64,000 bases of DNA from Thalassotalea euphylliae (GTDB lineage Bacteria; Pseudomonadota; Gammaproteobacteria; Enterobacterales; Alteromonadaceae), in assembly GCF_003390335.1 (NCBI RefSeq), contig NZ_QUOU01000001.1:682001-746000 (forward strand). The letters are read 5' to 3'. Made by a program: the position numbers and the translations under genes. The stretch's first letter is position 1, and each line of letters starts with the position of its first letter. Below are positions 42,849 through 51,450 of this stretch, piece by piece. The notes beneath the pieces were generated by a model. The model had not been told where the DNA came from. It saw only the letters and a list, made by a program, of their open reading frames with translations, and made no database searches.

Positions 42849-43553
42849 ATGAGAAGTAGCCCAAAACACAATTTAACGCACCAACTAACGCATAACCTTG
42901 GTATGTCGATAGTCAAAGGCGACTATCCCGTAGGCTCAGGTTTACCTTCAGAGGCAGAGCTCTGTTTGCAATACGATGTGAGCCGCAGTGCGACTCGTGA
43001 AGCGGTTAAAATGCTATCGGCAAAAGGGCTGATTTCATCGCGCCCCAAACAAGGCATTTTAGTATTGCCGGAAAGCACCTGGAATATGTTTGATACTGAT
43101 GTATTAAGTTGGATCTTAAACAGCAAACCATCACTTACTTTACTCAAAGAATTTACCCAAGTGCGTGCGGCAATTGAGCCAGAAGCTGCGGCACTGGCCT
43201 CGCTAAATGCCACGGATGAACAAATTGGTGAAATAGAAAAAGCGTTGAACCGTATGGCGGATGCCGATAAAGGGCTTGATGATCCACTTGATGCTGATAT
43301 CGCTTTTCACACCGCTATTTTGCTTGCCAGTGGCAACCGTTTTATCGCTCAGCTGACCGACTTTATTGGTACAGCGCTGCGCGTCAGTATTCGCTATACC
43401 AACCGGATTAAAGGTGTGCCAGGGGCTGATGTGCAAAAGCACGCCGATATTTTTAACACCATTAAATCGCGCAATCCCGAATTAGCACGCGACTGTGTGA
43501 GCACGATATTAGATGAAGCGCTGGCGTTAATCGACTCACAGCTTAATCCGTAA
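42849..43553 (+). CDS. GntR-family (FadR subfamily) transcriptional regulator
   Basis: A 234-residue regulator. The N-terminal winged helix-turn-helix (about 5-75) includes GSGLPSEAELCLQYDVSRSA and TREAVKMLSAKGLISSRPKQ. The C-terminal FCD ligand-binding domain (about 90-230) has the metal-site-type Asp and His in DADIAFHTAIL and later HADIFNTIKSRN. It resembles regulators of sugar-acid pathways (DgoR, UxuR type), which respond to intermediates such as galactonate or KDPGal. Divergence from the galactose-oxidation operon supports that role; ligand and operator are inferred. The ATG at 42849 follows AAGAGAAAG; a GTG one codon upstream is less likely. Confidence 0.9.
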   Translation: MRSSPKHNLTHQLTHNLGMSIVKGDYPVGSGLPSEAELCLQYDVSRSATREAVKMLSAKGLISSRPKQGILVLPESTWNMFDTDVLSWILNSKPSLTLLKEFTQVRAAIEPEAAALASLNATDEQIGEIEKALNRMADADKGLDDPLDADIAFHTAILLASGNRFIAQLTDFIGTALRVSIRYTNRIKGVPGADVQKHADIFNTIKSRNPELARDCVSTILDEALALIDSQLNP

Positions 43554-43776
43554 ACATTATCCCGCCAATAGCAGCTTGAGTTTGTAGTAAGGGTAAGCTG
43601 CTATACTTTCGTGTAAGAGATTGCTTGATCTAGATGTTAATTGATCTATCGGGTTAATAATTGTCGTATTCTTCCCATGTCCTAGATGTACTTCGCGTAT
43701 GTAAATTACTGCCAGCAATCACATACGGTGGTCTAAGTTAGGCTAACTTGGCAACAGATAAGCTGAGGAAACCACT

Positions 43777-44334
43777 ATGCTTAGACACTACTTTATTAGT
43801 GAAAAACTTTCTGAGTTAAAAAGCCTGCGCAATGAACTCGCCGAACAAGGTGTTACAGAGCCGCAAATCCACGTGTTAAGTAATGACGATGCTGCACTTG
43901 TCCAACACGACCTGCCAGAAGTCGAATCGGTATTGAAAAAAGACGTGGTACATTCGACAGAAATCGGTGCGATTGTCGGTGTTATAGGTGCAGCACTGAC
44001 ACTGATCATCGCCTATTACATGGGGTGGACAAATTCCGCTGCTGGTTGGCTACCATTTGTATTACTGGCTGTGGTGGTGTTGGGCTTCTGTACTTGGGAA
44101 GGTGGCTTTATTGGTATTCAGCGTAATAACGTTCACTTCGAACGCTTCCAAGAAGTACTCAAGCGCGGTAAGCATGTGTTGTTTGTCGATATCGAACAAG
44201 ATCAAGAGCAAATGTTGGCGAGAGTGATTCGTCATCACCCGCATATTCAACTTGCTGGCACGGGAGAGTCTGTGCCAGGTTGGCTAGTGAAGGGGCAAAA
44301 TGCTTATCACAGTTTTATTAAAACTATGCCCTAG
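43777..44334 (+). CDS. Conserved hypothetical membrane protein, 185 aa
   Basis: A 185-residue protein with a soluble N-terminal domain (about 1-60, alpha/beta, LRNELAEQGVTEPQIHVLS). Two adjacent membrane segments follow (about 66-86, EIGAIVGVIGAALTLIIAYY; and 94-112), linked by a Gly-rich turn CTWEGGFIGIQ. A C-terminal soluble domain contains HVLFVDIEQDQEQML and VIRHHPHIQLAGTG. Homologues in related marine gammaproteobacteria are, as I recall, of unknown function. The general plan (ferredoxin-like domain plus glycine-rich two-helix membrane region) recalls DUF1269-type proteins, but I would not assign it. GAGG precedes the ATG. No operon partner. Confidence 0.7.
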   Translation: MLRHYFISEKLSELKSLRNELAEQGVTEPQIHVLSNDDAALVQHDLPEVESVLKKDVVHSTEIGAIVGVIGAALTLIIAYYMGWTNSAAGWLPFVLLAVVVLGFCTWEGGFIGIQRNNVHFERFQEVLKRGKHVLFVDIEQDQEQMLARVIRHHPHIQLAGTGESVPGWLVKGQNAYHSFIKTMP

Positions 44335-44414
44335 ATACTTACCTGAGTTTTTTGCCTCAATTTTCGTTAATGTGCGTTAAGTCTGTACGTCAGTTGTTCG
44401 TGAGCAAGGCATGA

Positions 44415-44438
44415 AAAAGGCCAGCAAAAGCTGGCCTC
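44415..44438 (-). terminator. Intrinsic terminator of the mla-murA operon
   Basis: Read on the minus strand: AGGCCAGC, loop TTTT, GCTGGCCT followed by TTTTTC. It lies 22 bases after the murA stop codon, so it ends the transcript of mlaFEDCB-ibaG-murA. Confidence 0.92.
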
Positions 44439-44459
44439 AAACATACGTGAACTTACTTG

Positions 44460-45722
44460 CTACGAGGTCTTAACGCGGGTGATGTCGGCACCTAATGCTT
44501 GCAGCTTGTCTTCAATGTGCTGATATCCACGGTCAATGTGGTAAATGCGATCAACCTGTGTTTCGCTCGTGGCGACCAAGCCCGCGATAACCAAACTTGC
44601 CGATGCGCGAAGGTCTGTCGCCATAACTTGCGCACCGTTGAGCTGTTCAACGCCTGTGGTAATGGCAGTATTGCCTTCCAATGCGATATTTGCCCCCATG
44701 CGCTGCAATTCAGGTACGTGCATAAAGCGGTTTTCAAAAATGGTTTCGGTCACATGAGCCGAGCCTTGAGCAAGCACATTTAGCGTGACAAACTGAGCCT
44801 GCATGTCAGTTGGGAAGGCTGGGTGAGGTGCAGTTTTCACATTGACTGCGGTCGGCCGAGTTGTCATTTCCAACTCAATCCAGTCATCGCCTGTCGTCAC
44901 TTGAGCGCCAGCTTCTTGTAGCTTGCTAATGACCGCATCTAAAGCTTTAGGCTCGGCATTTAAACACTTGATATGCCCTTGCGTAACCGCTGCGGCGACT
45001 AAGAAAGTGCCTGTTTCAATACGGTCAGCCATCACACTGTGTTCAGTGCTAGCTAAACTGGTAACGCCTTCAATGGTGAGTGTATCTGTACCGGCACCAG
45101 CAACTTTTGCGCCCATGGCATTGAGGAATTCTGCTAAATCAACAATTTCTGGCTCGCGAGCAGCGTTTTCAATAATCGTTGTGCCTTCTGCAAGCGCAGC
45201 GGCCATCATCAGGTTTTCAGTGCCTGTGACACTGACGGTATCCATAAAAATGGTGGCACCTTGCAAGCGGCCATCGATTTTTGCTTTGATATAACCTTGC
45301 TCAACGTCGATTGTCGCGCCCATTTGTTTTAAGCCTTGGATATGCAAATCAACAGGACGAGCGCCAATGGCACAACCGCCGGGCAGTGAGACTTCAGCAT
45401 GACCAAATTTAGCTAATAGTGGGCCAAGCACCAAAATAGAAGCACGCATCGTTTTGACCAGCTCGTATGAAGCAACGTGCTGATCAATTGAACCTGCGGT
45501 AATTTCAAGCGTATTTGCTGCTTGCCAGCTAACTTTGGCACCGAGCTGCTCGAGTAGCTTAATGGTGGTATTAATGTCGTTTAGGCGAGGTACATTGCTG
45601 ATTTGAACTTTTTGGTCGGTTAAGATCGCCGCCATCAAAATCGGCAGGGCAGCGTTCTTTGCGCCAGAAATGGTAACTTCGCCGTGTAATCGGTTACCGC
45701 CGTTTATTTTAAATGAATCCAA
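44460..45722 (-). CDS. murA: UDP-N-acetylglucosamine 1-carboxyvinyltransferase
   Basis: First committed enzyme of peptidoglycan synthesis, transferring enolpyruvate from PEP to UDP-GlcNAc. 420 residues (E. coli 419). Conserved features: N-terminal INGGNRLHGEVTISGAKNAA with the catalytic Lys, the active-site loop LPGGCAIGARPVDLHIQ carrying the fosfomycin-target Cys near 115, MAAALAEGTT and C-terminal HIDRGYQHIEDKLQALGA. It is the last gene of the mla-ibaG operon, the usual gammaproteobacterial order, and is followed by a strong terminator. Confidence 0.97.
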   Translation of the reverse strand: MDSFKINGGNRLHGEVTISGAKNAALPILMAAILTDQKVQISNVPRLNDINTTIKLLEQLGAKVSWQAANTLEITAGSIDQHVASYELVKTMRASILVLGPLLAKFGHAEVSLPGGCAIGARPVDLHIQGLKQMGATIDVEQGYIKAKIDGRLQGATIFMDTVSVTGTENLMMAAALAEGTTIIENAAREPEIVDLAEFLNAMGAKVAGAGTDTLTIEGVTSLASTEHSVMADRIETGTFLVAAAVTQGHIKCLNAEPKALDAVISKLQEAGAQVTTGDDWIELEMTTRPTAVNVKTAPHPAFPTDMQAQFVTLNVLAQGSAHVTETIFENRFMHVPELQRMGANIALEGNTAITTGVEQLNGAQVMATDLRASASLVIAGLVATSETQVDRIYHIDRGYQHIEDKLQALGADITRVKTS

Positions 45723-45763
45723 GGTGCTATTTCTATTCTGTGCTAATGAGTTATTGAGTATAC

Positions 45764-45808
45764 GTTTATTGATTCTAGGCTTATTGCTATCAGGCTTACT
45801 TTTGCCAG
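45764..45808. repeat. 15-bp x3 degenerate tandem repeat, ibaG-murA spacer
   Basis: gtttattgattctag, gcttattgctatcag and gcttacttttgccag (45764-45778, 45779-45793, 45794-45808) share a 15-base period. They lie in the 113-base spacer between ibaG and murA and would be transcribed in the operon mRNA. Confidence 0.65.
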
Positions 45809-45835
45809 ATTCGTCAAATCTGGTTTTGCTGGTGC

Positions 45836-46093
45836 CTAGAGTGGCAGGTTAAACATTTTGTCTTTCTTCCACTGCTCAGGCGTGAAAGTTTTAACGGTCA
45901 GGGCATGAATACGGCCATCGTTAATGGCAACAGCTAGCGGTTTTGCAATAGCTTGCTGTTTTTTAACGCGACTTAGTTCGGCGAAAACTTCTGCAACAGC
46001 GATGACCTTGCACTGAGAGCCGTCAAATGCGACGTGCAACTCATCAAGTTCGATAGCGTCGTTAATAAGTTGTTCGATTTCTGAAATTTCCAA
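45836..46093 (-). CDS. ibaG: BolA-family protein IbaG
   Basis: An 85-residue BolA-family protein (YrbA/IbaG) with the family's class II KH-like fold. BolA proteins pair with monothiol glutaredoxins around a shared Fe-S cluster, and IbaG has been linked to acid stress and envelope phenotypes in gammaproteobacteria. The conserved C-terminal core is DGRIHALTVKTFTPEQW with the cluster-liganding His. Cys28 (DGSQCKVIAV) is at the usual variable-loop position. It sits between mlaB and murA, 17 bases after mlaB, in the standard order. Confidence 0.93.
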   Translation of the reverse strand: MEISEIEQLINDAIELDELHVAFDGSQCKVIAVAEVFAELSRVKKQQAIAKPLAVAINDGRIHALTVKTFTPEQWKKDKMFNLPL

Positions 46094-46110
46094 AAGCCTC
46101 TCCTACTGAT

Positions 46111-46407
46111 TTATTGGCTGGGCGATGATAATAACTGATCAACATCGCTAAGTTGTGCCAATTTTAATAAATCTTGAGGTAAGTCTGCAAACGATAACTG
46201 GCAATTGTGGCGCTTGGCTTGTTCAACTAAAAACAAAAGCCAAGCAAGGCCCGCGGTATCAACATCATTGATGTGCTTTAGGCTAACAACCATGTGCTTG
46301 CTTTTTACAATGTTGCGATGGGCTTTATTTTTCAGTGCGGCGACTGCCGCACTGGTCAGTTGCCCGTTGAGCTGGGCAACCTGATCCTTGATCTCTATAG
46401 TCAGCAT
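46111..46407 (-). CDS. mlaB: MlaB, STAS-domain subunit of the Mla phospholipid transporter
   Basis: A 98-residue STAS-domain protein, cytoplasmic subunit that binds the MlaF ATPase and is needed for MlaFEDB assembly and activity. The STAS signature is VDTAGLAWLLFLVEQAKRHN (about 52-71), with Asp-Thr at the position of the regulatory Ser/Thr in anti-anti-sigma factors. Similar in length to E. coli MlaB (97). It starts five bases after mlaC. Confidence 0.92.
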   Translation of the reverse strand: MLTIEIKDQVAQLNGQLTSAAVAALKNKAHRNIVKSKHMVVSLKHINDVDTAGLAWLLFLVEQAKRHNCQLSFADLPQDLLKLAQLSDVDQLLSSPSQ

Positions 46408-46412
46408 TTTTA

Positions 46413-47072
46413 TTACGGCTCGCCTTGTTTGAAGACTACATCACGCTCAGCTTTTTCCTTCAACATTTCGGTAACGTGCGGTAAGCCTTTTTGGCGAATA
46501 ATACTGCTTAACTCTGCTTGTTTACTGTCGAGCAGGCTGATGCCTTCAGCGATCATATCAAACGCTTTCCATTCATTCTTTTTGCGGTTTTTACGCACTT
46601 TGAATGAAATATCAATGGGCTCACCGCCCGGTTGTAATACACGCGTTTTAACCGCAACTATTTTCTGTTTATCGAGTTTTCGACCGGCTTCAAACTCAAC
46701 CGTTTGATCGTTGTATAGGGTAAATACTTGTGCATACGAAGTGACTAGATAGTCTCTGAACACAGGAACAAATGCTTTGCGTTCTTGCTCAGTGGTTTTC
46801 TTTAAATTCTTGCCGATCACCTTGTAAGCAGCATAGCGGTAATCAACGTATGGTAGGAGTTCTTCGCGCACGACCTTTTTTAATAAATTCGGGTTGCTGC
46901 GAATGGCTGCCTGTTCGTCTTTAACACGCTTGAAGGTGATGTCAGCCACTTGCTGAATCATGGCGTAAGGATCTGTTTTACTGATATCCGCATGTGCGTT
47001 GGCAGTAAATAGTAGCGCGGTAAATAGCAGCGCCTTTGGCATTGTTTGTATAGCTTGGATGATGTTTCTCAT
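46413..47072 (-). CDS. mlaC: MlaC, periplasmic phospholipid-binding protein
   Basis: The soluble shuttle of the Mla system carrying phospholipids between MlaA at the outer membrane and MlaFEDB in the inner membrane. 219 residues (E. coli 211). A signal peptide covers about residues 1-28 (LLFTALLFTANAHA). The mature MlaC fold follows, with VVREELLPYVDYRYAAYKVI, RKAFVPVFRDYLVTSYAQVF (20 residues shown) and FDMIAEGISLLDSKQAEL. mlaC begins directly at the mlaD stop. Confidence 0.94.
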   Translation of the reverse strand: MRNIIQAIQTMPKALLFTALLFTANAHADISKTDPYAMIQQVADITFKRVKDEQAAIRSNPNLLKKVVREELLPYVDYRYAAYKVIGKNLKKTTEQERKAFVPVFRDYLVTSYAQVFTLYNDQTVEFEAGRKLDKQKIVAVKTRVLQPGGEPIDISFKVRKNRKKNEWKAFDMIAEGISLLDSKQAELSSIIRQKGLPHVTEMLKEKAERDVVFKQGEP

Positions 47073-47543
47073 TTAATCGTCGCTCCCCTGACTAAATAAA
47101 AATTGACCAATTAACTCTTCTAACACAAGTGCTGGTTTGGTGTCTTCGATAAAGTCACCCGGTACTAAAGTGTCGACAGACTCATCAACAAAGCCGGGAT
47201 CTAAGCCCAAATATTGCTCGCCAAGTAAACCTGCAGTCAAAATCGACACTGAGGTCGCTTCTGAGAAGCCTTGGTACTCGGAGAAAATCTCAAGTGTGAC
47301 AATCGGGGTAAAGTCTTCGTCATCCAGTGCAATATTGCTGACGCGGCCAATAACAACGCCACCGATTTTTATTGGCGAGCGCACTTTCAAGCCGCCAATA
47401 TTGTCAAACTTTGCATATAACTCGTAGGTTTGGCCATTGCCTGAAATGCCGGAATCAGCAACTTTAAGGGCAAGTGCTAGCAGGGCAGCTAAGCCAAGTG
47501 CCACAAAGAAACCAACGGTTAATTCTAATTTTTTAGACGTCAT
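47073..47543 (-). CDS. mlaD: MlaD, MCE-domain subunit of the Mla transporter
   Basis: A 156-residue inner-membrane protein whose periplasmic MCE domain forms a hexameric ring over MlaE, giving a lipid channel. One N-terminal membrane helix (about 8-28, LTVGFFVALGLAALLALAL), then the MCE domain with FDNIGGLKVRSPIKIGGVVI (about 46-65) and LTAGLLGEQYLGLDPG (about 104-119). Slightly shorter than E. coli MlaD (183), mainly at the C-terminus. The ATG at 47543 is preferred to a GTG three codons upstream, because AGGTG then sits six bases before it. Confidence 0.94.
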   Translation of the reverse strand: MTSKKLELTVGFFVALGLAALLALALKVADSGISGNGQTYELYAKFDNIGGLKVRSPIKIGGVVIGRVSNIALDDEDFTPIVTLEIFSEYQGFSEATSVSILTAGLLGEQYLGLDPGFVDESVDTLVPGDFIEDTKPALVLEELIGQFLFSQGSDD

Positions 47544-47579
47544 GTCTTTCACCTAACTATTACAAATACTTTCAAATGA

Positions 47580-48356
47580 TTAACGAGCGAACATCAGTGC
47601 CGTTAAAATAAAATCTAAACCTAAAACAAGTAGTGATGATTGCACTACCGTGGCCGTTGTTGCCCGGCTAATACCTTCGGAAGTTGGCTCACAAGCGTAG
47701 CCCTTGTAGACCGCGATCCAAGTCACCACAAACGCGAACACTAAGCTTTTGATAATGCCGTTAAGCACATCTTTTTCAAAATCAACTTGCGCCTGCATTA
47801 CTGACCAGAACGTACCGCCATCAACACCTAGCCAATCAACACCGACTAAATGCGCTCCTAAAATACCGACCATCGAAAATATGCCAGCGAGCAGTGGCAG
47901 ACTGATAAAGCCAGCCCAAAAACGCGGTGCAATCACGCGGCGTAGCGGGTCGACAGCCATCATCTCCATGCTAGATAACTGTTCGGTTGCTTTCATCAAG
48001 CCAATTTCTGCCGTCAGCGCTGAGCCAGCGCGGCCAGCAAATAACAAAGCCGCAACGACTGGGCCTAATTCACGTAACAGCGATAGTGCCACCATCGGCC
48101 CTAAACTCGCTTCTGCGCCATAACCCACCAAAATGGTGTAGCCTTGCAACGCCAGTACCATGCCGATAAAAGTGCCTGATACGACGATAATGATAAGCGA
48201 TAAAACGCCAACCGCATGGAGCTGGTTCACTAGCAGCGGAAAACCCTTGCGCGGGTTTGGCACTTGAACAATAGCAGAGAACAGCATCATCACGGCTTTG
48301 CCTAGGCCAGCAATCATGGCTATGGTGCTGCGTCCTAATTTAGAAATAGCTTGCAT
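47580..48356 (-). CDS. mlaE: MlaE, permease subunit of the Mla transporter
   Basis: A 258-residue inner-membrane permease (E. coli 260) of the MlaFEDB ABC transporter maintaining outer-membrane lipid asymmetry. It has about six hydrophobic segments. The conserved block LGPVVAALLFAGRAGSALTA (about 118-137) and EIGLMKATEQLSSMEMMAVD (138-157), the coupling region contacting the ATPase, are intact. It lies three bases after the mlaF stop, so expression is coupled. Confidence 0.95.
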   Translation of the reverse strand: MQAISKLGRSTIAMIAGLGKAVMMLFSAIVQVPNPRKGFPLLVNQLHAVGVLSLIIIVVSGTFIGMVLALQGYTILVGYGAEASLGPMVALSLLRELGPVVAALLFAGRAGSALTAEIGLMKATEQLSSMEMMAVDPLRRVIAPRFWAGFISLPLLAGIFSMVGILGAHLVGVDWLGVDGGTFWSVMQAQVDFEKDVLNGIIKSLVFAFVVTWIAVYKGYACEPTSEGISRATTATVVQSSLLVLGLDFILTALMFAR

Positions 48357-48359
48357 AAT

Positions 48360-49163
48360 TTAACCTTGGCCTCGCAATATTTCAGCAGACATCGGCGGTG
48401 CATTAAAATGAAACGGCACAGGCCCATCTGACTCCCCTTGCACGAACTGTTTAACCAGCGGCGAAGACTGCTGGTGAATTTGCTCTGGTGTTCCGTGACC
48501 GATAATTTTTTGCTCGGCGATAATGTAAATATAATCTGCGATACTCATCACTTCTGGTACATCGTGCGAAACCACGATTGAGGTTAAACCAGCCGCGTCG
48601 TTTAACGCTTTAATAAGACGGACAATGACCCCCATTGAAATAGGGTCTTGGCCAGCAAATGGCTCGTCATACATGATCAACTCAGGATCAAGGGCAATTG
48701 CACGCGCTAACGCCGCGCGCCGCGCCATCCCGCCAGATAATTCACTAGGCTTTAAGTGACGAGCACCGCGCAAGCCAACTGCCTGAAGCTTCATGAGCAC
48801 CATTTTTTCAATGATGTGCTCTGGTAGCTTAGTGTGCTCGCGAATCGGAAAAGCAATATTGTCGAATACCGACATCTCACTGAACAATGCGCCACTTTGG
48901 AACAACATGCTCATCCGCTTGCGCACATCGTACAGGGCATTTCGCCCCAACGTTGGAATATTGTGGTTGTCGAACAGGATTTGCCCACTTTCAGGTTTAA
49001 GCTGGCCACCAATCAAACGCAATAATGTGGTTTTTCCTATACCACTAGGCCCCATAATTGCAGTTACTTTTCCTTTTGGGATAGACAAACTGATGTTGTC
49101 GTAAATCGTCCTTTCGTCACGCTTAAAAGTGACGTTTTTAATTTCAACCAAGGTCTCGGGCAT
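48360..49163 (-). CDS. mlaF: MlaF, ATPase subunit of the Mla transporter
   Basis: A 267-residue ABC ATPase (E. coli 269) powering phospholipid transport by MlaFEDB. Walker A GPSGIGKTT (about 38-46), Q-loop LFQSGALF, signature LSGGMARRAALARAIA (about 141-156), Walker B LIMYDEPFAGQDP and the switch His in VVSHDVPE. The C-terminal extension contacts MlaB. First gene of mlaFEDCB-ibaG-murA; its promoter must lie in the 302-base spacer shared with yrbG. Confidence 0.96.
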   Translation of the reverse strand: MPETLVEIKNVTFKRDERTIYDNISLSIPKGKVTAIMGPSGIGKTTLLRLIGGQLKPESGQILFDNHNIPTLGRNALYDVRKRMSMLFQSGALFSEMSVFDNIAFPIREHTKLPEHIIEKMVLMKLQAVGLRGARHLKPSELSGGMARRAALARAIALDPELIMYDEPFAGQDPISMGVIVRLIKALNDAAGLTSIVVSHDVPEVMSIADYIYIIAEQKIIGHGTPEQIHQQSSPLVKQFVQGESDGPVPFHFNAPPMSAEILRGQG

Positions 49164-49465
49164 TAACGGTCTTTACACCAATTTAACAGGAATATAAGTG
49201 GCGAATGTTACCCTAGCAGCTAACATTGTTCATCTGTATTTGACAAATTTTTACAGAATAAATGTGTATAAGTGTTTCCAATTAGCTCTTTATGGGAAAG
49301 GCTTACGCTAAGTGTTTGCGTGCGGTTTGAGGCTCTTTCTTCTGCAGTTGACTCTGTTTGCGTAAAAAAGCAGCAATTCATGGTCGAATTGCGGGGTAAA
49401 TTCATTTTCCTCTTTTTTTTTATTTGCTTAACAGCGACAATTTACCCATAGATCAGGAGTAGTAA
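49164..49465. other. Divergent promoter spacer mlaF-yrbG
   Basis: 302 bases between the two envelope operons. TTGACA (49240) and TATAAG (49267) occur on the plus strand but with 21 bases between, too long for a good sigma-70 pair. No other feature is recognised. AGGAG precedes the yrbG ATG. Confidence 0.5.
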
Positions 49466-50446
49466 ATGTTATTGCAAGTATTGATATTAGTTATCTCGCT
49501 TATTGTCCTTGTGTGGAGCGCAGATAAATTTGTTTATGGTGCCTCGTCGGTTGCCCGAAATTTTGGTGTATCGCCAATGATTATCGGCTTAACGATTGTC
49601 GCGATGGGATCGTCAGCGCCAGAAATGATGGTTGCAGCAACCGCGTCGCTCGACGACAAAGCAAATACCGCTATTGGGAATGCCATTGGCTCTAACATTA
49701 CGAATATCGCTTTAGTACTTGGCTTAACCGCACTGCTCAAGCCTCTGCAAGTGTCTTCTTCGACAATCAAGCGCGAGTTGCCAATCACACTGGGCATCAC
49801 ATTTGTTGCCTTTTTGATGCTATTCAACTTGGAGCTTAGCTTGGTTGAAGGCAGTATCTTAATGGTTGGTTTTTTTGTTTATATCGCTACTTTACTGGTG
49901 ATCACGCTGCGCAGAGCGAAGGCTAACCCAGTCGATGATCCTATGATTGTTGAAGCTGAAGCGGAAGTACCCGAAGCCACCAGCAACAAAATGGCGTTTC
50001 TGTGGTTAGCTGCGGGTATGATTTTACTGCCGTTAAGTGCTAGTTATTTGGTTGATTCTGCGGCCTTTATTGCCAAAGCCTTCGGGGTCAGTGATTTGGT
50101 GATAGGACTAACCATTATCGCTATCGGCACTAGCTTGCCAGAGCTTGCTGCCAGCATGATGAGCTTGATTAAAAAAGAAGACGATTTGGCACTAGGTAAT
50201 ATCATTGGCTCTAATATTTTTAATATTTTGGCGGTGTTATCGCTGCCGGGCATTATTGCCCCAGGGGCGATAGACGCTGAGGCGGCAAGCCGTGATGCGC
50301 CCTATATGCTGGGCATCACGTTATTGTTGTTTTTCCTTTGCTTTAGCCGACAAAAAGGTGCGTTTCGCATTACTCGGCTCAAAGGGGCAACACTGTTTTT
50401 TGCCTTTATTTTGTACCAAGTGATTTTGTTTAGCCAAGTTGGCTAA
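49466..50446 (+). CDS. yrbG: YrbG, calcium/sodium antiporter family protein
   Basis: An inner-membrane CaCA-superfamily exchanger, 326 residues (E. coli YrbG 325). The two inverted alpha repeats are clear: MGSSAPEMMVAATASLDDKA with AIGNAIGSNITNIALVLGL, and IGTSLPELAASMMSLIKKED with GNIIGSNIFNILAVL. The acidic loop between them (about 155-175) is typical. Ten hydrophobic segments. It heads the plus-strand kds-lpt-rpoN block, as in E. coli. The ions actually moved are not established for YrbG. Confidence 0.93.
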   Translation: MLLQVLILVISLIVLVWSADKFVYGASSVARNFGVSPMIIGLTIVAMGSSAPEMMVAATASLDDKANTAIGNAIGSNITNIALVLGLTALLKPLQVSSSTIKRELPITLGITFVAFLMLFNLELSLVEGSILMVGFFVYIATLLVITLRRAKANPVDDPMIVEAEAEVPEATSNKMAFLWLAAGMILLPLSASYLVDSAAFIAKAFGVSDLVIGLTIIAIGTSLPELAASMMSLIKKEDDLALGNIIGSNIFNILAVLSLPGIIAPGAIDAEAASRDAPYMLGITLLLFFLCFSRQKGAFRITRLKGATLFFAFILYQVILFSQVG

Positions 50447-50478
50447 TCGGCAATGGCGACAGCAGGTTTTTTATTGCG

Positions 50479-51450
50479 ATGAATTCTGAAAATTTTATCT
50501 CCCTCGGCAACAAGGTACTAGAAACTGAGTTAGCCGCGGTACAGGGTCTAAAACAATACCTAGACCAAGGTTTTGCGAATGCATGCCAAGCCATGTTCGA
50601 TTGCTGCGGCAAGGTGGTTGTGGTTGGTATGGGGAAGTCGGGTCATATTGGCGGTAAGATAGCTGCCACCTTGGCCAGTACCGGAACCCCTGCTTTTTTT
50701 GTTCACCCAGGCGAAGCAAGCCATGGTGATTTAGGGATGATCAGCGAAAAAGATGTTGTCTTAGCGATTTCAAATTCCGGTGAAACGGGGGAATTGCTGG
50801 CGATCATTCCGGTGATCAAACGCATTGGCACCCCCTTGATTGCCATGACGGGCAACCCGCAATCAACGCTGGCAACGCTGGCTGAACATCACGTTTGCGT
50901 AAAAGTGGAGCAAGAAGCGTGTCCACTTGGCTTAGCGCCAACATCAAGCACTACCGCTACTTTAGTCATGGGAGATGCCATTGCCGTGGCACTACTCAAT
51001 GCGAGAGGATTTACTGCCGATGATTTTGCATTATCACACCCAGGCGGTAGCTTAGGTAAACGCTTGCTACTGCGATTGAGTGATATCATGCACACGGGTG
51101 ATCGCCTGCCGGTGGTGTCGACTGACGCCTTGATCAAAGACGCGCTCGTGGAAATGAGTGAAAAGGGCTTAGGGATGACGGCGGTGTGCGCCGCTGATGG
51201 CAAACTTGCTGGTATTTTTACCGACGGTGATTTACGCCGAATTCTCGAAGGCAAGGTTGATATCCACAGCGATAACATTGTCTCTGTGATGACTCAAACA
51301 CCAACGACCGCGCAAGCGGAGCTGCTTGCGGCTGAGGCGCTGAATGTCATGGAAGAGAAAAAAATTAATGGTTTGATTGTTGTCGATGAGCACAATCAGC
51401 CAGTGGGCGCCCTTAACTTACAAGATCTGTTAAAATCTGGAGTGCTGTAA
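50479..51450 (+). CDS. kdsD: Arabinose-5-phosphate isomerase
   Basis: Converts ribulose-5-phosphate to arabinose-5-phosphate, first step of Kdo synthesis for LPS. 323 residues (E. coli 328). N-terminal SIS domain (about 40-175) with VVGMGKSGHIGGKIAATLAS and AISNSGETGELL, then a GGSLGKRLL linker and two CBS domains (about 205-320; DIMHTGDRLPVV, GIFTDGDLRRILE, LIVVDEHNQPVGALNLQDLL). Its TAA overlaps the kdsC ATG by one base (TAATG). Confidence 0.96.
   Translation: MNSENFISLGNKVLETELAAVQGLKQYLDQGFANACQAMFDCCGKVVVVGMGKSGHIGGKIAATLASTGTPAFFVHPGEASHGDLGMISEKDVVLAISNSGETGELLAIIPVIKRIGTPLIAMTGNPQSTLATLAEHHVCVKVEQEACPLGLAPTSSTTATLVMGDAIAVALLNARGFTADDFALSHPGGSLGKRLLLRLSDIMHTGDRLPVVSTDALIKDALVEMSEKGLGMTAVCAADGKLAGIFTDGDLRRILEGKVDIHSDNIVSVMTQTPTTAQAELLAAEALNVMEEKKINGLIVVDEHNQPVGALNLQDLLKSGVL

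Noticed and set aside
49240..49272. TTGACA ... TATAAG as a sigma-70 promoter for yrbG
   Set aside because: The spacer is 21 bases, too long for a confident call.
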